This document shows positions 51,760 through 58,921 of a DNA stretch of 58,921 nt, one piece after another. The stretch lies in the NCBI GenBank assembly GCA_038134485.1, contig JAYPVG010000022.1, forward strand, positions 1-58,921. Direction: 5' to 3'. The translations under genes and the position numbers were made by a program. The DNA is from NORP240 sp038134485 (GTDB lineage Bacteria > Pseudomonadota > Gammaproteobacteria > Pseudomonadales > Pseudohongiellaceae). Within the stretch, counting starts at the first letter, position 1. Every line of letters starts with the position of its first letter. The notes beneath the pieces are model-generated. The model did not search any database. It was given only the letters and a program-made list of their open reading frames with translations, and was not told where the DNA came from.

Positions 51760-53721
51760 ATGAACCCTTATTCGATACCTATCTCCAGGTCGGTGAAACA
51801 GATCTTGCTAATGATCTCGGACAGCGTCCTTCTGGTGGTCACACTGGGGCTTTCAATGGCGCTGATTGGTCAGGACTTTTTTGCCCATAATCAGTCGTTT
51901 TATTTCTATCTTGTTCTGGCAATAATCAGCAGCATACTGCTGTTCGGGAAATTGGGATTGTATCGGGCCCTGCTGCTCTACATGGGCCTGCAGGCGGTGC
52001 TGATTTTGCTGAAGGGTGTGTCGCTGGCAGTGGCTTTGGTGGCAGGCGCGCTGATTATTAGCGGCAATCAACCGGACTCATCGTATTCCCTGTTCGGCAT
52101 TTACTGGATGATGGCCTTGTTGTGCATAGGCGGCAGCAGGTTCGCTGCCAAGATTGCCCTGCAGGCATTGATTCAGAACTTCAGGCCTAAAGAGCCAGTG
52201 ATAATTTACGGAGCAGGCAGTTCAGGAATGCAACTGGTGGCAGCACTGTTAAGCGGTGATCAGTATCTGCCAGTAGCATTCGTCGACGACGGTCCGGAAA
52301 TAATCGGAAGTACGGTGCACGGTATTCGGGTATATAGCCCTAATTCGCTGTATGAGTTGATAGAGTCCTTTGCTGTTAGGAAAATACTTCTGGCTATCCC
52401 ATCGGCTACCCATGCTGAACGTAAAGAGATTCTCAATCGGCTGGAGCATCTTCCGGTGCACGTCAAGACAGTGCCGGATCTGTTCGATATGGTCGCGGGC
52501 AAGGTTGGGGTTGATCAAATCCGTGACGTCGACATTGAAGATCTTCTGGGGCGAGATACAGTGCCGCCTAATCCAAAACTGCTAGGTGCCTGCATCACTG
52601 GACAATCGGTTATGGTCACTGGTGCGGCGGGTTCAATTGGCGCGGAATTATGCCGTCAGATTATTCGCATGCGCCCATCGCGTATGGTGTTACTGGATAA
52701 CTTCGAGTACGGACTATACGAAATAGAGCGCGAACTACGGGATAGTCAGATAGATGTCGAGCAGGCTTCAAAGGTGGAGTTGATTGCATTGCTTGGTTCG
52801 GTGTGCAACAACCAGCTCATGGAAAATGCGATGGCTGGCTTCCGAGTAGACACGGTTTACCACGCTGCGGCCTATAAACAGGTACCAATGGTAGAGAAGA
52901 ATATCGTCGAGGGAGTTCAGAACAACATTTTTGGAACCCTGGTCTCTGCGCGTGCTGCGGTCGGGCATAACATTAAGAATTTTGTCTTCATTTCTACCGA
53001 TAAGGCAGTTAGACCTACTAACGTAATGGGCGCGACCAAGCGTTTCGCGGAGCAAGTCTTGCAGGCAATGGCGCAGCGAGGCGGGGACACTAAATTCAGT
53101 ATGGTCAGATTTGGCAATGTACTGGGGTCTTCCGGCTCAGTGGTTCCCTTATTTCGTGGGCAGATTACGCAGGGAGGACCAGTTACCGTAACTCATCCCG
53201 AGGTGACCCGCTATTTCATGACGGTACAAGAAGCTGCGCAGTTAGTGATCCAGGCTGGCTCCATGGCCCGAGGGGGGGACGTGTTTGTTCTTGATATGCA
53301 TGAACCGATCAAGATCGTGGATCTGGCCAAGAAGATGATTCACCTGATGGGCTACGATGTTAAGGATGAGAACTCCTACCGCGGTGATATTGCTATCGAA
53401 TACACTGGCCTGAGACCCGGCGAAAAACTTTATGAAGAATTATTGATAGGCGAGTCGGTTACTGGAACCGATCATCCCAAGATATTGCGTGCTGAGGAAG
53501 AATTCCTACCCTGGGAAAGTCTTCAGAGTTTGATCGAGCGGATGCAGACCGCCAGTCAGGAGTTGGATCTGAAAGCGGTACGCGATATTCTGATCGAAGC
53601 GGTAAATGGATTTGAGCCCGGAGAGCAGGTCAGTGACCCGCTATGGAAAATGGCTGAACAAACCTTAGATCAAACAACAGCGCCCGCGCCTGGTAAGGTA
53701 ACAAAACTTTTTAAACAGTAG
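51760..53721 (+). CDS. UDP-GlcNAc 4,6-dehydratase, membrane-bound WbpM/CapD type
   Basis: This 653-residue inner-membrane enzyme makes the UDP-4-keto-6-deoxy sugar used for O-antigen sugars. Four N-terminal helices cover about 15-120. A Rossmann-like domain follows with VIIYGAGSSGMQLVAAL. The SDR dehydratase domain from about 285 has VTGAAGSIGAELCRQI, and the active-site block FISTDKAVRPTNVMGATKRFAEQ has Met in place of Tyr, as in WbpM. AGGAG lies 8 bases before the ATG. It is the last gene before the accessory block. Confidence 0.92.
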   Translation: MNPYSIPISRSVKQILLMISDSVLLVVTLGLSMALIGQDFFAHNQSFYFYLVLAIISSILLFGKLGLYRALLLYMGLQAVLILLKGVSLAVALVAGALIISGNQPDSSYSLFGIYWMMALLCIGGSRFAAKIALQALIQNFRPKEPVIIYGAGSSGMQLVAALLSGDQYLPVAFVDDGPEIIGSTVHGIRVYSPNSLYELIESFAVRKILLAIPSATHAERKEILNRLEHLPVHVKTVPDLFDMVAGKVGVDQIRDVDIEDLLGRDTVPPNPKLLGACITGQSVMVTGAAGSIGAELCRQIIRMRPSRMVLLDNFEYGLYEIERELRDSQIDVEQASKVELIALLGSVCNNQLMENAMAGFRVDTVYHAAAYKQVPMVEKNIVEGVQNNIFGTLVSARAAVGHNIKNFVFISTDKAVRPTNVMGATKRFAEQVLQAMAQRGGDTKFSMVRFGNVLGSSGSVVPLFRGQITQGGPVTVTHPEVTRYFMTVQEAAQLVIQAGSMARGGDVFVLDMHEPIKIVDLAKKMIHLMGYDVKDENSYRGDIAIEYTGLRPGEKLYEELLIGESVTGTDHPKILRAEEEFLPWESLQSLIERMQTASQELDLKAVRDILIEAVNGFEPGEQVSDPLWKMAEQTLDQTTAPAPGKVTKLFKQ

Positions 53722-53776
53722 TTTTGCTACCTTAAAACAACCGTTGCAGGGGTAAGACCTCGGAAAGTCGCCGTGA

Positions 53777-54337
53777 TTACTGCTGGCGTCTTATCGAGTT
53801 AATCACGACCGCTTCATTAGGAACGTCTGCGTATCCCCTCACTGTACCGGTCGCAACTTTTGCTATGGCGTCGACTACATCCATACCCTCAATCACCCGA
53901 CCGAATACTGCATAGCCGAACCCCCGGGGTGTTTCGTCGACGTGATTCAGAAAATCATTATCCACCAGATTGATAAAAAACTGGGAGGTAGCGCTATCCA
54001 CCACGCTGGTTCGGGCCATGGCAAGGGTGCCCCGAGCATTGACCAGATCCGAGCTTGCCTCGTTCTTGATAGCATCGTAGGTTGATTTTTGAACCATGCC
54101 CTGATCGAAGCCACCGCCCTGTATCATAAATCCATCGATTACCCGATGAAAAATCAACCCGTCATAGTAGCTATTGTCCGTATAGCGGAGAAAATTCTCT
54201 ACTGTGATGGGAGCCTGATCTGCGAACAGTTCGATAGTGACCTGGCCCTTATTGGTATCCATGACTACCACCGGATTGTCCTGGGCGAGTGTCGATTCAG
54301 CGAATAACAGGGCTAGTGAAAGTATTAGTGCGCGCAT
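53777..54337 (-). CDS. ppiA: Periplasmic cyclophilin PpiA type
   Basis: This is a cyclophilin with a signal peptide (MRALILSLALLFAESTLA). The catalytic fold shows FHRVIDGFMIQGGGF, GTLAMARTSVVDSATSQFFINL and FGYAVFGRVIEGMDVVD. I chose the ATG at 54337, with AAGGAGA upstream, giving 186 residues. It acts in periplasmic protein folding. It converges on the WbpM-type gene. Confidence 0.94.
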   Translation of the reverse strand: MRALILSLALLFAESTLAQDNPVVVMDTNKGQVTIELFADQAPITVENFLRYTDNSYYDGLIFHRVIDGFMIQGGGFDQGMVQKSTYDAIKNEASSDLVNARGTLAMARTSVVDSATSQFFINLVDNDFLNHVDETPRGFGYAVFGRVIEGMDVVDAIAKVATGTVRGYADVPNEAVVINSIRRQQ

Positions 54338-54555
54338 CTTCAGTGAATTCTCCTTGCAACGTGTCCGGGCTACAAAACCCGATCTTCTCATGGGGTAACG
54401 GAGTCTAACTATACCTCAATTAATTCAGGCATAACTACCCATGGCTGTTTCTATGTTCGTCGCTTGTCGCTTATCTGATGACCCGACGGATCAAATACTC
54501 CCCATCCGTCTTTGACAAGTCCGTAATGCTGGCTAAAGCCAGAGTAGTGGCTGTT

Positions 54556-55878
54556 TTATCCCTGAGAATGCTGTGACTGAAGAAATCTGTTAAGACCGAA
54601 AAACGCCAGGCCGCTGCCAATGAGTGCCAGGCTTAGCAGCCCCTCGATTGGTCGGTTTAAAAGGGTGAATACCAGGGTCCATCCTATAAGCAGCAGGTAG
54701 ACCAACATTGGAATCGGGTATAAAGTGATTTTAAACGGGCGATCCAGTTCCGGTTCGCGATATCTGAGAATAAACACACCCAGAACGGTGACAAACGTGT
54801 TCAGTGCCAGGGTAAAACCTGAGAAGACCAGAACAGATTCAAACGTGGAAGAAAAAATGAATACCAGAGCGACAGCAGACTGGGCGAAGATAGCTCTGGC
54901 GGGAACATCATTGGAGTTGGTTCTGCCAAATGCTCGAAAAACGGGAAAGTCTTCGCCGATAACCTGTATTACCCGCGGGCCGGCTATAGTCATGGCGCTG
55001 ACTGTGGAAATCAGCAACAGAGCGAGGATAATCCCGGTAAATCGCCCGGCCACTGCGCCAAATGCCACCTGTGCCGCAATGGCGCCTACCTCTACCTGGC
55101 CTGCCATACTCTCCATGGGTGCCGCATAGAGAAACGAGAAATTCAATCCCAGGTAGAGGACGGTTACGACGCAGGTGCCGACTACCAGGATCCAGGGCAA
55201 CGTGCGTTGTGGGTCTTCCAGTTCGCCACTCAGATAGGTCGCCGCGTTCCAGCCGCTGAATGCGAAACTGACGTAGATCAGTGACACGGCAAAGGTCGCA
55301 CTGAGCATCAGTTCACCGTCACCAGCGATGGGTAGAAAATTCACCGGTTGGGGAGCATCCACTACCAGCAGGGTAGCGAAAATGAACAGCAGTATGATGA
55401 CGACTTTCAAGGCGGTAAAGAGCATCTGGGTGTTGCCGCTGGTTCGGTGGCTGGTGCTATGAACAACCGTGAGGCCGATCAGCAGGGTCGCGGCCAGCAG
55501 TTTTTCCGCCCACGGGCCGATTCCGCCGGAGAAGATGGATCCGGCGTAAGCTGCGAAAGTCATGGAAGCCAGCGCCATCGGACCGGCGAATCCAACTGTG
55601 CAGGAAACCCAGCCCGATACGAAGCCCGCGCAGGGGTGAATTATCCGGCTCAGGAAATTGTACTCTCCACCCGATCGCGGCAGGGTCGACCCCAGCTCTG
55701 CGTAGCACAGCGCGCCACAGAGCGCGGCAATACCGCCGACGGCCCACAGCATGAGGATGACAAATCCTGAGCGGATATCCAGCAGCTGAAACCCGAGGCT
55801 GGTAAAAACCCCGGTGCCGATCATGTTGGCAATAACCACTGCGGTCAGGGTGGGGTAACGAAACTTGTCAGATGCCAT
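54556..55878 (-). CDS. APC family amino acid permease
   Basis: This 440-residue protein has about twelve hydrophobic segments and the APC superfamily opening MASDKFRYPTLTAVVIANMIGTGVFTSLG. Further matches are AELGSTLPRSGGEYNFL and the later FAFSGWNAATYLSGELEDPQRTLP. It should import an amino acid or polyamine, or exchange it; the substrate cannot be told. The ATG at 55878 is preferred over 55959. It is divergent from the oxidoreductase at 56022 and shares a short control region. Confidence 0.9.
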   Translation of the reverse strand: MASDKFRYPTLTAVVIANMIGTGVFTSLGFQLLDIRSGFVILMLWAVGGIAALCGALCYAELGSTLPRSGGEYNFLSRIIHPCAGFVSGWVSCTVGFAGPMALASMTFAAYAGSIFSGGIGPWAEKLLAATLLIGLTVVHSTSHRTSGNTQMLFTALKVVIILLFIFATLLVVDAPQPVNFLPIAGDGELMLSATFAVSLIYVSFAFSGWNAATYLSGELEDPQRTLPWILVVGTCVVTVLYLGLNFSFLYAAPMESMAGQVEVGAIAAQVAFGAVAGRFTGIILALLLISTVSAMTIAGPRVIQVIGEDFPVFRAFGRTNSNDVPARAIFAQSAVALVFIFSSTFESVLVFSGFTLALNTFVTVLGVFILRYREPELDRPFKITLYPIPMLVYLLLIGWTLVFTLLNRPIEGLLSLALIGSGLAFFGLNRFLQSQHSQG

Positions 55879-56021
55879 GGGCTGATAGCCTGACCTGGTT
55901 AATTCCGAGTCATTGTCCCCTGATCTTTCCTGGCAGCGCAATTCTAAGATTGTAAGCATGGCTATCGATTGCAGCTGTGCTTAAATAGGCCTGAAAGCAA
56001 TTGGCAACAGACTTGGGGGAT

Positions 56022-57098
56022 ATGGCATTGACCATTCGTTACGGCATCATTGGCACCGGCATGATGGGTTGTGAACATATTCGCAATCTTGCCGCCATGG
56101 ACGACGTTGAAATCACAGCCGTTGCAGATCCCAACGAAGAGCCTCGTAGTTGGGCTGTTAATGCCTGTGGCGACCGTTTTTCTCCGCGGGTCCACGAGGA
56201 CTACAACGACTTGCTGGACGCCGACGATGTCGATGCGCTGGTCGTTGCCTCGCCAAACTTCACCCATATCGACGTCATGCGGGATATTTTCCGAACCGAC
56301 AAGCATGTGATGCTCGAAAAACCCATGAGTACAACCCTGGCCGATGCCATCGAAATCGACCGTGCTGCGGAAAAACACCAGGGAATCGTCTGGATCGGGT
56401 TGGAGTATCGCTATATCGCGACGATCGCTGCGTTGATACAGCACCTGCCTGAAGTGGGTGACGTAAAAATGTGCGCTATCCGTGAGCATCGCTTCCCGTT
56501 TCTGAAAAAAGTAGGCGACTGGAACAGGTTCAACAGAAACACTGGGGGTACGCTGGTTGAAAAATGCTGCCACTTCTTCGACCTGATGAACCAGGTGGTT
56601 CCCGGCAGGCCGGTACGGGCGCTGGCATCGGGTGCCCAGTCGGTCAATCACCTCGACGAGGTTTACAACGGTGAGGTTCCTGACATACTCGACAACGCCT
56701 ATGTCATCGTGGAGTATGACAGCGGGGCCCGCGCACTGCTGGATCTTTGCATGTTCGCTGAAGGCTCCAGGCATGAGCAGAATATTGCCGTGACCGGCGA
56801 TATCGGCAAGCTTGAAACCACCGTGCCGGGTGACGAGCTGTATATCAGCAAACGGGAAGGCAGATCAGGTCGATCAATAGCGGTGGCAACAGATGCGCAG
56901 GTCAGACACACCGGTTTCCATCATGGCTCGAGCTTTCTCGAACATCGCGGTTTTATCGATGCGATAAGGGAAGGAAAACCGCCGGCGGTCACCACCAGGG
57001 ACGGCCTGATGTCGGTGCTTGTCGGCCTGGCGGCGCAGCAGTCAATCGAGTCGGGGCAGGCCGTGGAGATCGATTCACTTTTGAAGCAGAGTAATTAG
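56022..57098 (+). CDS. Gfo/Idh/MocA family oxidoreductase
   Basis: This NAD(P)-dependent dehydrogenase acts on a polyol, sugar or sugar-like substrate. The Rossmann motif is YGIIGTGMMGCEHIRNL, the family EKP motif is HVMLEKPMS, and the second domain has VEKCCHFFDLMNQV. The TTG frame opens at 56001, but ATG 56022 (MALTIRYGIIG) is more likely, with GGGGGA just upstream. Length is 358 residues. It might be a WbpB-like sugar enzyme, but the pairing with an aldo/keto reductase suggests catabolism or a small-molecule pathway. Confidence 0.88.
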   Translation: MALTIRYGIIGTGMMGCEHIRNLAAMDDVEITAVADPNEEPRSWAVNACGDRFSPRVHEDYNDLLDADDVDALVVASPNFTHIDVMRDIFRTDKHVMLEKPMSTTLADAIEIDRAAEKHQGIVWIGLEYRYIATIAALIQHLPEVGDVKMCAIREHRFPFLKKVGDWNRFNRNTGGTLVEKCCHFFDLMNQVVPGRPVRALASGAQSVNHLDEVYNGEVPDILDNAYVIVEYDSGARALLDLCMFAEGSRHEQNIAVTGDIGKLETTVPGDELYISKREGRSGRSIAVATDAQVRHTGFHHGSSFLEHRGFIDAIREGKPPAVTTRDGLMSVLVGLAAQQSIESGQAVEIDSLLKQSN

Positions 57099-57112
57099 TT
57101 CAGTACGACATC

Positions 57113-58081
57113 ATGACATTCCAATCAGTCAAGGACATACCAGCGATCGGTTTTGGTCTCTGGAAAATAGACCCGGGTGTTTGCGCGGACGCCGTGTTCG
57201 AAGCACTAAGCTGTGGGTATCGACACCTGGACGGTGCCTGTGATTATGGCAACGAGGTTGAAGTAGGCGAGGGGATACAGCGAGCGATTGCCGCAGGCCT
57301 CTGTACACGGGACGAGCTCTGGATTACTTCCAAGCTATGGAACACCTATCACCGCCCCGAACATGTCCCCGCGGCGCTAGATCGCACCCTGAACGACCTG
57401 CAACTCGATTACCTGGACCTGTACCTCGTTCATTTTCCTATTGCACTGGAATTTGTGCCGTTCGAGATCCGCTACCCACCGGAATGGTTTCACGATCCGG
57501 CATCTGCCAGTCCGGTCATGCAGCCGGCTAAAGTGCCGCTTGCAGAAACCTGGCACGCGATGGAAAAAGTGAAGCAGGCCGGCAAGGTCCGGCACATCGG
57601 CGTGTGCAATTACTCGACTTCGTTGCTACACGATCTGATGAACTACTGCACAACTCCCCCTGAACTGCTGCAGATCGAATCTCATCCCTACCTTACCCAG
57701 GAAAAGCTGATCCGACTGGCGAAACGCTATGGTCTTGAAGTGACCGCCTTCTCCCCACTGGGCTCTTTATCCTATGTAGAACTGGATATGGCCAAGCGAG
57801 ACGAATCAATTCTGGACCAGCCAGTGGTGCAGAAAATTGCCGCCAGGCTGGGCTGTACTACCGCCCAGGTTGTGCTTGGCTGGGGCATCCAAAGGGGGAC
57901 TTCCGTGGTGCCGAAAAGTACCAATCCTGGTCGTATGCGCGAAAACCTTGCTGCCATGGGTGTGCAGCTGACTCAAGACGACATGGCGGCAATATCCGCG
58001 CTGAACAGGAATCGCCGTTACAATGATCCCGGTGTTTTCTGTGAGGCTGCTTTCAATACGTTTTATCCGATTTATGACTGA
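57113..58081 (+). CDS. Aldo/keto reductase (xylose-reductase-like)
   Basis: This 322-residue protein reduces an aldehyde or ketone with NADPH. The catalytic tetrad is visible as Asp and Tyr in HLDGACDYGNE, Lys in TSKLWN, and His in LVHFP. NADPH-site matches are VCNYSTSLL and VPKSTNPGRMRENL. The RYPPEWFHDPASAS insert resembles xylose reductases. It lies 14 bases after the Gfo/Idh gene and its end overlaps the next start by 8 bases, so all three genes are probably one operon. Confidence 0.92.
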   Translation: MTFQSVKDIPAIGFGLWKIDPGVCADAVFEALSCGYRHLDGACDYGNEVEVGEGIQRAIAAGLCTRDELWITSKLWNTYHRPEHVPAALDRTLNDLQLDYLDLYLVHFPIALEFVPFEIRYPPEWFHDPASASPVMQPAKVPLAETWHAMEKVKQAGKVRHIGVCNYSTSLLHDLMNYCTTPPELLQIESHPYLTQEKLIRLAKRYGLEVTAFSPLGSLSYVELDMAKRDESILDQPVVQKIAARLGCTTAQVVLGWGIQRGTSVVPKSTNPGRMRENLAAMGVQLTQDDMAAISALNRNRRYNDPGVFCEAAFNTFYPIYD

Positions 58082-58921
58082 CGCCACTTTCCCACTTGTT
58101 ATAAACAACCAGGCCGGTTTGACGGATATTGCCGAAGCCCTGGACTGGCTGAGCGAAGAGGCCGATGCCCTGAGGGCGCAGCTCGCTAAATCCGGCGCGG
58201 TGCTGTTTCGCGGATTCCCGGTTGCAACGGCGGAAGATTTCGATGCCTTCAGCGCGGCCTTTGGTTACCAGGACTTCACCTACAAGGAGTCGCTGTCGAA
58301 TGCGGTGCGCATTAATTTCACACCCAGGGTGTTCACTGCCAATGAAGCACCCCCGGATGTCGAAATTTTTCTGCATCACGAGATGGCGCAAACGCCGATC
58401 TCGCCTGAAAAACTGTTCTTCTGCTGTCTGAGTGCGGCCGAGCAGGGAGGTGCTACACCGCTGTGCCGGTCTGACTGGCTGTACGCGGCCTTCAAAGAAC
58501 GGCATCCGCAATGGGCAGATCAATTCAAATCACTCGGCCTCAAGTACAAGATTCAGATGCCAGCAACGGAAGATTCCTCATCCGGCCAAGGACGCAGCTG
58601 GCGCAGCACGCTGAGTGTTGAAACCACCGAGGAAGCGGAGCAAAAGCTAAGGTCTTTGGGGTACACCTGGGAATGGCAGGATGACGGCTCGCTGATTACA
58701 ACAACTCCGGTGTTGCCAGCCGTGAAGCTGCTGCCTGATGGCAGCGAATCGTTTTACAACCAGGTGCTGGCCGCACATTTAGGCTGGAAACCGGTCGGTC
58801 CTGAACAGGAATCTCCGCTGACCTTTGGCAACGGTGATCCCATACCAGAGGAGTGCCTCGACGCGCTGGTTGAGATCGCCAATGAACTTGCCTTACCCCT
58901 GGACTGGCAGGACGGTGATGT
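58074..58921 (+). CDS. TauD/SyrP-like Fe(II)/2-oxoglutarate dioxygenase, cut by window edge
   Basis: The first 282 residues are present and the frame is open at the end. A TauD-family N-terminus contains KSGAVLFRGFPVATAEDFDAFSAAFG. The iron-site motif is HHEMAQTPISPEKLFFCCL (His-x-Glu in place of His-x-Asp), and GGATPL follows. The stretch before the HHE (RVFTANEAPPDVEIFL) and SWRSTLSVET are like SyrP-type hydroxylases from amino-acid-derived natural product pathways. The second Fe histidine is probably beyond residue 282. The ATG at 58074 lies inside the end of the aldo/keto reductase gene. Confidence 0.85.
   Translation, partial: MTDATFPLVINNQAGLTDIAEALDWLSEEADALRAQLAKSGAVLFRGFPVATAEDFDAFSAAFGYQDFTYKESLSNAVRINFTPRVFTANEAPPDVEIFLHHEMAQTPISPEKLFFCCLSAAEQGGATPLCRSDWLYAAFKERHPQWADQFKSLGLKYKIQMPATEDSSSGQGRSWRSTLSVETTEEAEQKLRSLGYTWEWQDDGSLITTTPVLPAVKLLPDGSESFYNQVLAAHLGWKPVGPEQESPLTFGNGDPIPEECLDALVEIANELALPLDWQDGD

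Noticed and set aside
1..58921. CRISPR arrays, insertion sequences, prophage genes, rRNA or tRNA genes
   Set aside because: None recognised when reading intergenic spaces and ORF products. Diverged or short elements could be missed without a search.

Overview
The window is a draft-assembly fragment (two runs of 10 Ns, at 38744-38753 and 48282-48291) from a gammaproteobacterium with Pseudomonas-like gene order. The evidence is the protein sequences and their adjacencies: NrdA with two N-terminal ATP-cone-like regions, a TyrA-AroA fusion next to cmk-rpsA-ihfB, mtaD-ubiG-mupP-yciK divergent from gyrA, and argF / grxD / rnt-pyrC / argG / rnfB-nth / metG / dcd in one stretch. A marine, streamlined relative of Pseudomonadales is my inference; no rRNA or other taxonomic marker was tested. 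No rRNA, tRNA, CRISPR array, insertion sequence or prophage was recognised.

Layout. 1-16.5 kb: ribonucleotide reductase (nrdB partial, nrdA) behind two NrdR-type boxes, argF, a lone HyuB-type hydantoinase/oxoprolinase, the CGFS glutaredoxin grxD, the coupled pair pyrC-rnt, argG, nth, an orphan rnfB, a secreted DegP-like protease, metG and dcd. 16.9-25.1 kb: an isolated fliA (sigma-28) followed by a complete System I cytochrome c maturation operon, ccmABCDEFGHI. 25.1-30.4 kb: a LysE-type exporter, moaA-moaB, an unusual 620-bp intergenic region, xth, a secreted cyclophilin, yciI and yciB. 30.6-38.6 kb: yciO-trpS-scpA-scpB-rluB facing mtaD-ubiG-mupP-yciK. 39.0-47.5 kb: gyrA-pheA-tyrA/aroA-cmk-rpsA-ihfB, ending at a strong intrinsic terminator. 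47.6-53.7 kb: lapA-lapB-pyrF, a ComEA-like protein, a WecA/WbpL-type glycosyltransferase and a WbpM-type dehydratase. 53.8-58.9 kb: periplasmic PpiA, then by eye a more GC-rich block of an APC permease divergent from Gfo/Idh oxidoreductase, aldo/keto reductase and a TauD/SyrP-like dioxygenase cut by the window edge.

A repeated theme is Pseudomonas-like neighbourhoods with the middle removed. fliA touches ccmA without the chemotaxis block, rnfB touches nth without rnfCDGE, gyrA touches a pheA that lacks its chorismate mutase domain and has no serC or hisC beside it, and the ihfB-to-wbpM interval lacks O-antigen genes. This fits genome reduction by internal deletion.

The least explained piece is 27414-28035. 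It holds a 59-bp perfect three-way-junction inverted repeat, a 37-codon single-helix membrane peptide with a strong ribosome binding site, a second 18-codon ORF with its own site ending inside the junction element, and three helically phased TAACA motifs upstream. Other points worth a second look are the iron-sulphur-type cysteine motif in TrpRS, Asn83 in GyrA, a one-residue insertion in the CcmC tryptophan-rich motif, and the two NrdR boxes about 450 bp apart.
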